64,000 nucleotides of DNA from Nematostella vectensis (Eukaryota; Cnidaria; Anthozoa; Actiniaria; Edwardsiidae), in the NCBI RefSeq assembly GCF_932526225.1, contig NC_064044.1, forward strand, positions 6,536,747 through 6,600,746, read 5' to 3'. The notes beneath the pieces were generated by a model. The model was given only the letters and a program-made list of their open reading frames with translations, was not told the DNA's origin and did not search any database. A program made the translations under genes and the position numbers. Shown one piece after another: positions 45,101-56,752 of the stretch (its first letter is position 1; every line of letters starts with the position of its first letter).

Positions 45101-48100
45101 TTTTGTTCATAATTCAGAAGTTTCTTTAACCATCTGAACAGATCAATATTCAGTCTGCACCAATCTCACATTCTACATTCCTGATAATAAATATTGAATT
45201 TAAATTTAATTGCAAGGGATTGGCTAATCATCTTATTCTTTAAGACTTCAAATGAGTTCGGTGAAACAAGTTCCATGTCCTCCATGCAGAGTTGGACAGA
45301 CAACATCGTGCTCCCTCTCACGTTCGCCTCTATCTCAAGATACAAGACAGGCGAGGATAACCTGAGGTAGGGCGCCTCCGCATTTGTTACTCACCCTTGT
45401 GGACACACCCCTATCAGGGGCGGATCCCGGATTTTCAGAAAGAGAGGGCACCCATATATACGTAAAACATATGGCGGCAGGTAAATTTGTAAATTTTAGA
45501 TCCCATCCTTACTAACACCAATTCTTAATGAGAGATAATGATAGGATTGGATATTGTGATGTGCTTATCTAAAAGCTATACATTGAACTTAAAGTAAGTT
45601 GGACAGCCAAAAGAAGCTTCTGTCACCTTGACTAAATACCCATGCTATGTATGTGTGTAAAATTAGCTTATATGCTTAGTAATCGTAGGGTGAAAGCGTT
45701 CGAAGTAAGCTATCGATCCTTACTTATGTGCTTATATCTATGCAAAGGTCTTAAGTAGCTCACGTTTTGATAGTGTCAATGTGTTTACAGTAAGCTATCG
45801 ATCGTCCTTGGCTATGTGCTTATATCATGCTATATAAATGTCTGAAGTAAACCTCGTGTTGATAGGGTCACTGCGTTATCAGTAAACTATCGATCGTCCT
45901 TACTTATGTGTTTATATCATGCTATGCAAATGTCTGAAGTAAACCTCGTGTTGATAGGGTCACTGCGTTATAAATAAGCTATCGATCGTCCTTGCCTATG
46001 TGCTTATATCATGCTATGCAAATGTCTGAAGTAACCCTCGTGTTGATAGGGTCACTGCGTTATAAGTAAGCTATCGATCGTCCTTACTTATGTGCTTATA
46101 TCATGCTATACAAATGTCTGAAGTAAACCTCGTGTTGATAGGGTCACTGCGTTATAAGTAAGCTATCGATCGTCCTTACTTATGTGCTTATATCATGCTA
46201 TATAAATGTCTGAAGTAAACCTCGTGTTGATAGGGTCACTGCGTTATAAATAAGCTATCGATCGTCCTTGCCTATGTGCTTATATCATGCTATGCAAATG
46301 TCTGAAGTAAACCTCGTGTTGATAGGGTCACTGCGTTATAAGTAAGCTATTGATCGTCCTTGCCTATGTGCTTATACCATGCTATGCAAATGTCTGAAGG
46401 AAACCTCGTGTTGATAGGGTCACTGCGTTATAAGTAAGCTATCGATCGTCCTTACTTATGTGCTTATATCATGCTATGCAAATGTCTTAAGTAACTCATA
46501 TGTTGAATGTTGACAGGGTCAATGCGTTTGAAGTAAGCTCGATGGACGGGGGAGCCTCTGTTGTCTTGTATAGCGAGAACAGCGCTGAGCTCTTGTCATG
46601 GTACACAGCCATCAAGGATCGTATATCAATGCTTCTGGACCAATCAGTAAGTAGGAAATGCGTCGCAAGAGGTAGCCTCCCGCGGACTAGTCCATACGAT
46701 GGAAGAGGGATGGGGGAGGGGGATATTTCAAAATGTATTTTTCCCGTTTTTTTTTTCAGATGCTTCAAAAGTGTATATTACGCTTGTGCCTACACTAACA
46801 TGACATGGTGTCCTTTTTACCTTTAAGCCAAGCAATAATCACATGGGGTAAAAGAGATAACGCTTTTACGGTATGGGGCAACGGCGTAGCCAAGGTTTTT
46901 TACAGAGGGAGGGGGGGGGGGGGGCAAAAGGCCCTTACAATGCATTTTCTCCTGCATTTAATGTAGATAATGTCTCATTCATTTACTGTATTTATGGCTG
47001 CTAGAAGGGATAGGGGGGGGGGGGGGGGCTGAGCCCTGTGTGGTATCTAATCAACAATCTGAAATAAAGAGTTTTTGATTTGTTATTTTATCCCTACTTC
47101 AACAATAAGCGCTGAGACTTGACATAAGACTTGACGTGACATTACCCTTTTTTTCAGGTAAACATGACGAACTCTTCATTACCATTCGATGAGCAGGTAT
47201 TTACTACCGAAATGACAGAGGCAGGATGAGCGCGCAAAAGATTTCTGCCTGTATGCGGACTCTCTGTTGTTCCCTCTTGACCCAGAATCAAAATTCTTTA
47301 ATTGGTCGTCAATAGATGGGTGTTAGATGCGACCTAAATAATTCTCACACTTGCAGTAATGTAATTACTCCAGGTGTTGTTATGCAGCGCGACAAGTTTT
47401 GACATCACCTCATGGTTTGACTGTTTCTTGAGGGTCCGTAATTTTTATTTAAAAATTGTTTTATTTAAAAATCAAAATAAGTAAATATGAGCGAGAGTAG
47501 CGTGTGTACGAGGCTAGCCGGCCTTCCACAGGAATCCCGAAACTTCGGAGAGCAGGCTAATATCTATATTACCAAGAGTAGTTTAGTTACGAAGCTAGTG
47601 CGTAATGTCCTACCTGTGTCCAGATTACCAGGAGTGTCCTGGGTACGAGGCTATCAGAAATGTCTTACTACCTTTATCTATATAACCGAAAGTAGCGTGG
47701 GAACAAGGTTAGTAGTAATGTCCTACCTGTGTTTAGATTACCGAAGGAAGCCTGGTGCGAGGCTATCAGTAATCTCTCTCCTGTGTCTAAATTACCGAGA
47801 ATAGCATGGTTTCGAGGCTAATACTGTACGTAACTTACTACATGTGTTTAGATTCTACACATGTGTTGGGTATGGGAGAGACTCAAGTCCACCAACCACT
47901 GGAACATCTGGAAGCGCAAGTTTCTGACAATCAAAGGCCCGCTACTGCAACTCTTCGAGATGCCTCCGGTGAGTGAAAACACGGCTCGGAAGAGCCAAGA
48001 CCCTAGCGTTCTGATTGGGTTGTACTAAACTGGCGACCCCTCTAGGACTATATGGGTGGTTCATGCACTTTACAAAACTGGTGACCCCCCTCTAGGACTA

Positions 48101-51100
48101 TATGGGAGCATGAATGCTAAAAACCCGAACGCGGCACGAGCGAATATCGATCCGCCTTAGCACTCGGTTTTCTATCAAGTGCCTTAGCGGGACTGGCTTC
48201 TGGCTCCTGGCGTAGAGTTAGGTAACAAGGAGGTCAAGGAGTCCAGTAAATATTTGATCTGTTGTAACCATGTTTTGTGACAGGTTGTCACGCGTGACTG
48301 GATGCAAAGTGAGGTAACGCATAACCTGATGTGTTTCGTGACAGGTTGTCACGCGTGACTGGATGCAAAGTGATGTTACGCATAACCTGATGTGATTCGT
48401 GACAGGTTGTCACGCGTGACTAGATGCAAAGTGATGTTACGCATAACCTGTGTTTTGTGACAGTTTGTCACGCGTGACTGGATGCAAAGTGAGGTAACGC
48501 ATAACCTGATGTGTTTCGTGACAGGTTGTCACGCGTGACTGGATGCAAAGTGATGTTACGCATAACCTGATATGTTTCGTGACAGGTTGTCACGCGTGAC
48601 TGGATGCAAAGTGATGTTACGCATAACCTGTGTTTTGTGACAGGTTGTCACGTGTGACTGAATGCAAAGTGAGGTAACGCATAATCTGATGTGTTTTGTG
48701 ACAGGTTGTCACGCGTGACTGGATGCAAAGTGATGTTACGCATAACCTGTGTTTTGTGACAGGTTGTCACGCGTGACTGGATGCAAAATGATGTTACGCA
48801 TAACCTGATGTGTTTTGTGACAGGTTGTCTCGCGTGACTGGATGCAAAGTGATGTTACGCATAACCTGATGTGTTTTGTGACAGGTTGTCACGCGTGACT
48901 GGATGCAAAGTGATGTTACGCATAACCTGTGTTTTGTGACAGGTTGTCACGCGTGACTGGATGCAAAGTGAGGTAACGCATAACCTGATGTGTTTCGTGA
49001 CAGGTTGTCACGCGTGACTGGATGCAAAGTGATGTTACGCATAACCTGTGTTTCGTGACAGGTTGTCACGTGTGACTGAATGCAAAGTGAGGTAACGCAT
49101 AATCTGATGTGTTTTGTGACAGGTTGTCACGCGTGACTGGATGCAAAGTGATGTTACGCATAACCTGTGTTTTGTGACAGGTTGTCACGCGTGACTGGAT
49201 GCAAAATGATGTTACGCATAACCTGATGTGTTTTGTGACAGGTTGTCTCGCGTGACTGGATGCAAAGTGATGTTACGCATAACCTGATGTGTTTTGTGAC
49301 AGGTTGTCACGCGTGACTGGATGCAAAAGTGATGTTACGCATAACCTGATGTGTTTTGTAACAGGTTGTCACGCGTGACTGGATGCAAAATGATGTTACG
49401 CATAACCTGATGTGTTTTGTAACAGGTTGTCACGCGTGACTGGATGCAAAGTGATGTTACGCATAACCTGATGTGTTTTGTAACAGGTTGTCACGCGTGA
49501 CTGGATGCAAAGTGATGTTACGCATAACCTGATGGAGATCGTGTTTCACGTCTGTACAGTAAGTACCCCGCAGTCTAGTCCCAGGCGTTCTATTTGGGTA
49601 TCCAGTGGTTTCGGGTTTCCTAAAAATAGTAACCTATTTTACACTGCATCCATTGTCGCATCGTATTAAGATTGGAGATTGGTATTAAGATTGATTGAAG
49701 ATAAATTTGGCTCCCGGTAACCGTGCACTTTGTGCACTCCCACTGACTTAACACATGTCTATGGGTTCCCTACTTCCCAAACCTTAATATTTTTAACAGG
49801 GAATCCATCGACGCCAGCAAGTGCATCGCGCGCATTCATGACAACGCTTTATCATACTCATCCAACCTCTTTAATATTCTAATCTTTTCTTCTCCCCAAA
49901 CCTAAATAACCCGATCGGGTCGTTGTTACGCGGGAAGACTTTTTCCAGAATTGCCTGCAGGGAACGCATACAAACAACGTTTGAGTTAATATCCTGCCAC
50001 TTGAATAGGTCCTTTGTTGACATTTGCAAGAGCAACCTCCATATAATGCTCAACTCCGCGAGCAGGACAGATACGTCTGCGCGCATCTTCTTATCCCAAA
50101 CCTATCTGAAAGTGTCTCCTCGCGCCAGGGTAGAGAATCAAATTCCTTCAAAACAACCAGTGAGCAATCTCGTTCTTATGATCTCCTTTAAGAGTTGCCC
50201 TTCAAAAAAAGTTTCTAAAATTCAATTTATCGACATCAACCATCACTTCCCCTTTTTTCTACCCGTGTCGCCAGGTCAACCAACTGGTCGTTTCCTGTCA
50301 CCCCCCTGCGGGTTGGTACAGGGTTTCCTTGACATTCACCCCCAAGAAGTCTTATTTGCCTTAAATTCCCCGGAAGATATCAAAAACAGTATCCTTCTCC
50401 CAAAGCTACAACCTCTTCTAAAGCGGAATAAACAAAGAAAGAACAATACCTCACTACCTGTGAAACCCCGTACAGACCCACAGAGGGGGACAGTTTTGAC
50501 CCAGTACAACTGAGGGGCTGTTAATGTAGCCTGTTTCAAGACTGTCGCCCCCCTGTGGGACCTGGAGGTAGTACACAAGTACATAGACATAGACTAAAAC
50601 GAGATAATAAGGATTGAGCTCATGCTTAATTATGTTGATTACATGCCATGTATTATCAATTCCACTCAATTCGTGTTATCCTTAATGCCTTGGGTGTAAT
50701 CTGCTCCTTAACTTTTTATGACACCTTTCCGCCCTTGGCCTTACTCTTTGACTTAATTCGTCAAAAGAGCAATCAACTAGTCAGCGTCGAGTTGCACATA
50801 ATGCTATTACTTTCGCACAAACATGGGATCCCTATGGCTAGCATCGCAGCTGAGAAGGAGCTCAGTACGGATTCTCATTTTCCCGTACATAAAATAGCTT
50901 GCATTAAGTTCCGCTCCTGTCCTGTCCCATCTCCATGTTGGCCGGTTACACGCTTCATACAAAGAATTTGCTTGACACACACTTGTCCACGCCCTGGTAT
51001 ACCAGGCTTCATAAATTCACATGACAAACTCTTGCGCCGGCTTTGATGCATATAAAATAATTAAATTTCCCGACGATCCCTCGTTCCGCTTCAATAGTTA

Positions 51101-54100
51101 TGAATCCGCTCAACTCGTTACACGTAATTTACTTTACAAACTCTTGTTCCGCCGTACTATAAGGACTCGCGTGACAAACTTTTGTTCCGATCATACTATA
51201 CATAAGCTCTTGCCTCTGCCTTATTATATATAAACTTGCGTGACGAACTCTCGCCCCCGTCATACTATACATAGACTCGCGTAACGAACTCTCGCCCCCG
51301 CCTGTACATAGACTCGCGTGACGAACTCTCGTCCCCAACTGTACATAGACTCGCGTGACGAACTTTTGTCCCCGCCTGTACATAGACTCGCGTGACGAAC
51401 TCTCGTCCCCGCCTGTACATAGACTCGCGTGACGAACTCTTGTCCCGCCTGTACATAGACTCGCGTGACGAACTCTTGTCCCGCCTGTACATAGACTCGC
51501 GTGATGAACTCTGTCCCGCCTGTACATAGGCTTACGTGACGAACTTTTGTCCCCGCCTGTACATAGACTCGCGTGACGAACTTTTGTCCCCGCCTGTACA
51601 TAGACTCGCGTGAAGAACTCTCGTCCCCGCCTGTACATAGACTCGCGTGACGAACTCTTGTCCCGCCTGTACATAGACTCGCGTGACGAACTCTTGTCCC
51701 CGCCTGTACATAGGCTTACGTGACGAACTCACGTCCCTTCCATACAATACATAAATTCTTGTCTCCGCATTGTCTCCACTTGCGTGACGAACTCTCTCCC
51801 CCATCATACTATACATAGACTCGCGTGACGAACCCTTGTCCCGCCTGTACATAGACTCGCGTGACGAACTCTTGTCCCGCCTGTACATAGACTCGCGTGA
51901 CGAACTCTTGTCCCCGCCTGTACATAGACTCGCGTGACGAACTCTTGTCCCGCCTGTACATAGACTCGCGTGACGAACTCTTGTCCCGCCTGTACATAGA
52001 CTCGCGTGACGAACTCTTGTCCCGCCTGTACATAGACTCGCGTGACGAACTCTTGTCCCGCCTGTACATAGACTCGCGTGACGAATACTCGTCCCCGCCT
52101 GTACATAGACTCGCGTGACGAACTCTCGTCCCCGCCTGTACATAGACTCGCGTGACGAACTCTCGTCCCCAACTGTACATAGACTCGCGTGACGAACTTT
52201 TGTCCCCGCCTGTACATAGACTCGCGTGACGAACTCTCGTCCCCGCCTGTACATAGACTCGCGTGACGAACTCTTGTCCCGCCTGTACATAGACTCGCGT
52301 GACGAACTCTTGTCCCGCCTGTACATAGACTCGCGTGATGAACTCTGTCCCGCCTGTACATAGGCTTACGTGACGAACTTTTGTCCCCGCCTGTACATAG
52401 ACTCGCGTGACGAACTTTTGTCCCCGCCTGTACATAGACTCGCGTGAAGAACTCTCGTCCCCGCCTGTACATAGACTCGCGTGACGAACTCTTGTCCCGC
52501 CTGTACATAGACTCGCGTGACGAACTCTTGTCCCCGCCTGTACATAGGCTTACGTGACGAACTCACGTCCCTTCCATACAATACATAAATTCTTGTCTCC
52601 GCATTGTCTCCACTTGCGTGACGAACTCTCTCCCCCATCATACTATACATAGACTCGCGTGACGAACCCTTGTCCCGCCTGTACATAGACTCGCGTGACG
52701 AACTCTTGTCCCGCCTGTACATAGACTCGCGTGACGAACTCTTGTCCCCGCCTGTACATAGACTCGCGTGACGAACTCTTGTCCCGCCTGTACATAGACT
52801 CGCGTGACGAACTCTTGTCCCCGCCTGTACATAGACTCGCGTGACGAACTCTTGTCCCGCCTGTACATAGACTCGCGTGACGAACTCTTGTCCCGCCTGT
52901 ACATAGACTCGCGTGACGAACTCTTGTCCCGCCTGTACATAGACTCGCGTGATGAACTCTTGTCCCGCCTGTACATAGGCTTACGTGACGAACTTTTGTC
53001 CCCGCCTGTACATAGACTCGCGTGACGAACTCTCGTCCCCGCCTGTACATAGACTCGCGTGACGAACTCTTGTCCCGTCTGTACATAGACTCGCGTGATG
53101 AACTCTTGTCCCGCCTGTACATAGGCTTACGTGACGAACTCACGTCCCTGCCATACAATACATAAATTCTTGTCTCCGCATTGTCTCCACTTGCGTGACG
53201 AACTCTCTCCCCCATCATACTATACATAGACTCGCGTGACGAACTCTTGTCCCGCCTGTACATAGACTCGCGTGACGGACTCTTGTCCCGCCTGTACATA
53301 GACTCGCGTGATGAACTCTCGTCCCCACCTGTACATAGCCTTGCGTGATGAACTCTCGTCCCCACCTGTACATAGCCTTGCGTGACGAACTCTCGTCCCC
53401 ACCTGTACATAGACTCGCGTGACGAACTCTTGTCCCGCCTGTACATAGGCTTACGTGACGAACTTTTGTCCCGCCTGTACATAGACTCGCGTGACGAACT
53501 CTTGTCCCGCCTGTACATAGACTCGCGTGACGAACTCTTGTCCCGCCTGTACATAGACTCGCGTGACGAACTCTTGTCCCGCCGGTACATAGACTCGCGT
53601 GACGAACTCTTGTCCCGCCTGTACATAGACTCGCGTGACGAACTCTTGTCCCGCCTGTACATAGACTCGCGTGACGAACTCTTGTCCCTGCCATACAATA
53701 CATAAATTCTCGCATTGGTGTGTTCACAAAGGCTTGCAACACGAGCTGTCGTCCATGGTTTCCGTGCACCTGGTCTACTAATAAAGCATAAAACGACAAC
53801 TAAACTAGCTCTCAGACACAAAAAGCCATTATCCCTCTCCCATTTTGAAATCCTGGATCCGCCCCTGTTTTGGTTGCTTTCACAGTATTGTTTTGGTTTT
53901 CTGTTCCGTCAGTAAAACCATTCTGAGCCAATCAGAGTCTCGCTGTGTGCACTTCCCTGGCTATCCTCCACCAGACAGTGTCGCGACAGAAAGCCAGGCA
54001 ACTGCACTAGGCGAGAGATGGCAAGAATCTGATTGGCTTATAATAATCTCACTGGCGGAACAGAAAATCCCAAAAGACGAAAACAAATCGATGTTTTGAA

Positions 54101-56752
54101 AATGCGGCGTCGCGATACAACGGATTCGACAGTAAGGCTTCCCAAAAAAAGGCCCAATCAGAGGCCAAAAAAGCTGCGTTTCTACTTAGTTGCGAAATTC
54201 TCGCTCTCGTCATGTCTTGACTCGTCGCCGCCACCAACCCCTCCCTCCCCATTCAGTCTATTTGCCTGTCTCATGGAGTCTTTGCCCCACAGGACGATGA
54301 GCTCGTGGATAAGAGAGAAAACTGTTTCTGTATTCAGACCAGTTCCTCAGATGTTAATTATCTCAGCGTAGGTAAGACAGTCGTTTCGGGGACAATAGGG
54401 CCCTTAAGCAACGACGACGGCTAGGACAACGCTATCGAAAAAGATGTTTTCGCGCGTGGCGATCAATAATAATTTAATTGCAATGGAATAAGCAAAACAT
54501 AATAGTCAGGGACAAGTAAAAATAAACTAAGGAAATTATTTCTCAGCAGAACGTAGTTAGTGGAGTTTACAGTGCAAACGTCCGCGTTCTAAATTGACCG
54601 TGAAACTTGGAGTTTTCACGTTCGTGGTTTTACGGAAAACGGCTAAAATGTATCAGACAGAACGCATTCCCACGTGCTACTATTTAATTCTGAATCGAAT
54701 TCCATTGTTTTTGCCGTCGGTGTCCGCGTTGCCGTCATCGTTGCTTAAGATCCCTAATATGGACAGAGCCTTTTGCTGGATACTCTGTGCTAAACGGTGG
54801 TTGGTATAGAGATGGTCGTCATGTAACTATTAGTGAGATAAATGTTCTCAACTTCGCAGGACGGAAACGAGGAGGGGGTGGGTTAGGTGAATCGATATTT
54901 AACCCCCCTTTTGAGTAAAAAAAGTTACATTATTGTCTTTTTGTTTTGTTAGAATAACAAATTAAATCCGGACCCTGTAAATCCAACCCCCTTCTTAAAC
55001 TCGTTTTTAATTTATGATTCATGTTTTCTTTTAGAAGTTCTTTTTCTCTGTATCCACTTGTATACTTCAAGTTGCGCATTTTTCAGGGGCGTACGCAGGA
55101 TTTTAACAAGTTGCAGTCCAAGCGTTCAATAGCTGAATGAGGGCGTGGCACCTCATCCCGCATCCCCGTAAAGATTTCATAGCTCCCGCTTTTGGGTTTG
55201 AAATTGGCGTCAAACTTTTGAGAATATTACACGATCCTCTGTCATCCTCGATATAAAATAGGACTTCATTCGTCGCGTGGCACTGAACGACATAACAAGA
55301 TTTTGGAAATCATCTGTAGACTACCATGATTAAGAAAATTATAGTTTTTAACCTCATCATATAAATAAAACTACGTACATAAAAATGAATGAGTAAACAT
55401 TTGATTTTTCCCCTAGTTATGCAAATAAGATCGCCAATTTTTTTTGCAGTCCAGTGACTGCAGGCCTATAGGCTGCGTACGCCCCTGTTTTTAGATGTGA
55501 ATCGAGAAGCACAATCTATAGTTCCCATGCCATTATCCCACACGAGTCTTCGAGTCTCTTCATTGATTTATATTGTTGTCAAGATACTCAAGCCGACATG
55601 ATGGAAATCGCAAACGGTGTTCATAAGGCAACACACAACGCCGTGGCTCAAGTGGAGGTAAGACAGTGACGTATCATTACTCTTATTTGCTGTAACTAGT
55701 TACCTGGTACAGTGATGTATCCTTACCCTTATTTACTGTAACTTGTAACAGTGACTTTTCTTTACTCTTATTTGCTGTGACTTGTTACCTGGTACAGTGA
55801 TGTATCCTTACCCTTATTTACTGTAACTTGTAACAGTGACTTTTCTTTACTCTTATTTGCTGTGACTTGTTACCTGTAACAGTGTCGGACATTTCCTGGC
55901 AAGTGGCATGGCCGCAATGTGAAGCTGGTACTCGACTTAAAGAGGGGACTACGACTATACAGCGCAGAGGATAGGGTAGGAGAGGGGGGCTGATGCCTAA
56001 CCATAGAATGTGCTCTTAGGGAGGGGATACGTACGTATAAGATGCAGGAAATTGTCTACGATTTGGTGATTTTGCAATCACTAAAGACCACTTTTGGTGG
56101 TCGAAAAGGGAAAAACGAGCTCCCACTGCATCCACCGCTCGCTACATAAAGCTGTGTATGTCCTGACGCAGTGAAGAGATAACGTTACCTCTTTAGTGTT
56201 TGGAGAGGACAAACAGGGACAAACAGGCTGGTGTAGACAAACAGGGGAGCTGGGGACTCGGAGGGCAACGCGACTCTACACAATCTCTCCATCCTTTTGT
56301 TACGTATCTAATGCAGGATTTGTTTGTCTTCTTTTAGACGTTACTGTGGCAGTACCGGTTCTCGTTTCTTCGCGGATCCTCTGACGATGCCAAACGAAAG
56401 ATCACTTTGCTTTTCTCTCCCACACCAACAGGGCCTTTCGACAGACAGGTGAGGGCTCTACAATAACGAAGCTTTCTTTTCTTTCATTTTAAGTCCACAG
56501 TCTGCCTGGTATTAAGGGTTGAGTCAATAAGATCCATGGGCGAAGGAACTATTGTTTGCTTTGAGAGTTCGAATTCTCCAATATAAACAGCCTCCCCCCC
56601 CCATCTCTCTGTTCCCTTATTTATTTGGTTCGTTTATTCTACAGGAACTGGAATTCTCCAACATGCAACAGGTTCTGACGGTCATGCACGCTTTCTATGC
56701 AGCAAAGGTTGCACAAGTGGACCCTAAATTTGTCTACGAGAACACGCTATGA
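39101..56752 (+). CDS. Gamma-syntrophin-like adaptor of the dystrophin complex, complete, 19 exons
   Basis: Syntrophins link dystrophin/dystrobrevin to channels and signalling proteins at the membrane. The exons are 39101-39106, 39221-39367, 41453-41509, 41728-41785, 42073-42116, 43212-43253, 44043-44103, 44497-44523, 45016-45077, 45245-45366, 46517-46646, 47158-47196, 47852-47968, 49487-49558, 54293-54371, 55584-55657, 55883-55975, 56338-56448 and 56645-56752. All introns are GT-AG, phase closes and the product is 482 aa. The split PH1 starts VRVKLSREALTIQK. The PDZ domain has GGLGMSIRGG, LPVAISRIYKDQA and LEVNGHDLRHATHDEAV. The rest of PH1 has RYKTGEDNLRVNAFEV. PH2 has LHMCWVWERL. The C-terminal unique domain has LLWQYRFSFLRGSSDDAKRK and ends AFYAAKVAQVDPKF. 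LTIQK and the overall order favour the gamma group. Exon 1 codes only Met-Ala. Four introns hold arrays copied from exon boundaries. Confidence 0.93.
42259..42620. other. Head-to-head pair of AAGATGGCGGA starts in a syntrophin intron
   Basis: At 42259 (+) AAGATGGCGGATGAAATTG opens a short frame (MADEIVEQMLRIFIDEER, stop soon after). At about 42607 (-) AAGATGGCGGAGAACACTG opens MAENTDELDRSFHEMN, ending near 42527. Both are short and unrecognised. They may be the remains of an inserted element or of first exons. Confidence 0.3.
44140..44280. repeat. Short AGGCAACC repeats in both orientations
   Basis: GTTAGGCAACCGTCC, CTAGGCAACCATG, GATGGTTGCCTAAT and ATGGTTGCCTAAT lie within 110 bp of intron 7 and can pair as a hairpin. 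Confidence 0.5.
45680..46516 (+). repeat. 91-bp minisatellite copied from the acceptor and start of syntrophin exon 11
   Basis: About nine units carry TGTTGATAGGGTCACTGCG, then TTATAAGTAAGCTATCGATC. The real boundary is TGTTGACAG, then GGTCAATGCGTTTGAAGTAAGCTCGATGG. The unit therefore contains the acceptor AG and about 27 nt of exon, plus about 50 bp of other sequence (CTTATGTGCTTATATCATGC). Read from the decoy AG in the proper phase most units hit TAA after five codons. The first unit, near 45690, is the most exon-like. Confidence 0.88.
46880..47040. mobile_element. MITE of the 11574 family, reversed and truncated
   Basis: Reads as the reverse complement of 11574-11736 (GGCGTAGCCAAGG, GTCTCATTCATTTACTGTA, GGCTGCTAGAAGG) with G runs. 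Lies in syntrophin intron 11; the far end is eroded. Confidence 0.7.
47470..47851 (+). repeat. 54-60-bp minisatellite ending at the acceptor of syntrophin exon 13
   Basis: Five or six degraded units of ATTACCGA..AGTAGCGTGGG, then ACGAGGCTA, end in CCTACCTGTGTTTAG-like acceptor sequence. The true boundary reads CTACATGTGTTTAG, then ATTCTACACATGTGTTGGG. The acceptor part is clearly repeated. Likeness of the unit to the exon start (ATT..GGGTA..GAG..CT) is partial. Confidence 0.65.
48255..49534 (+). repeat. 58-60-bp minisatellite whose last unit is the start of syntrophin exon 14
   Basis: About 20 units of TGTGACAGGTTGTCACGCG, then TGACTGGATGCAAAGTGATG and TTACGCATAACCTGATG run without a break into exon 14. 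The exon's first 48 nt match the unit exactly. Every unit has the acceptor (GTGACAG or GTAACAG). A variant unit with AAAGTGAGGTAACGC brings a donor-like GTGAGG/GTAACG. Variants alternate in roughly three-unit blocks. Confidence 0.95.
49923..51046 (+). other. Open but unrecognised reading frames in syntrophin intron 14
   Basis: About 49923-50513 is open for 196 codons and about 50648-51046 for 132. No signal peptide, domain or catalytic motif is seen and both begin with non-ATG codons. Between them is CTGAGGGGCTGTTAATGTAG, which could be a purine tract and element edge. Possible retroelement remnant; unproven. Confidence 0.25.
51120..53705. repeat. 36-bp minisatellite, about 65-70 copies, with higher-order blocks
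   Basis: The unit is GTACATAGACTCGCGTGACG then AACTCTTGTCCCGCCT, with TCGTCCCCGCC variants. A distinctive insert (GTCTCCGCATTGTCTCCACT) recurs at about 51761, 52595 and 53172, showing that blocks of about 834 and 577 bp were themselves duplicated. It sits in syntrophin intron 14. The long reading frames on both strands are repeat artefacts. Confidence 0.95.
55084..55487. mobile_element. 404-bp MITE with 5-bp target duplication, short form of the 29966 element
   Basis: Ends CAGGGGCGTACGCAG and CTGCGTACGCCCCTG, flanked by TTTTT on each side (55079-55083 and 55488-55492). Both ends match those of the 4.4-kb block at 29966-34388. Inserted in syntrophin intron 15. Confidence 0.85.
55660..55882 (+). 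repeat. About 50-bp minisatellite repeating the acceptor of syntrophin exon 17
   Basis: Four to five units of CAGTGACTTTTCTTTACTC, then TTATTTGCTGTGACTTGTTA and CCTGGTA fill intron 16. The last unit ends at the true acceptor GTTACCTGTAACAG, then TGTCGG. Each unit repeats the pyrimidine tract and an ACAGTG acceptor. Two alternating variants give an ~105-bp higher-order period. Confidence 0.85.

Noticed and set aside
48255..49534. CRISPR-like regular repeats
   Set aside because: No unique spacers; units are contiguous, and the genome is eukaryotic.
51129..53821. Reading frames up to 392 codons (MYRRDKSSSRES repeats)
   Set aside because: Direct translation of the 36-bp minisatellite in several frames and both strands; no gene features.
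51120..54310. Idea that the 36-bp array derives from syntrophin exon 15 (GACGATGAGCTCGTGG versus GACGAACTCTTG)
   Set aside because: Similarity is short, no acceptor is included and the array stops about 590 bp before the exon.
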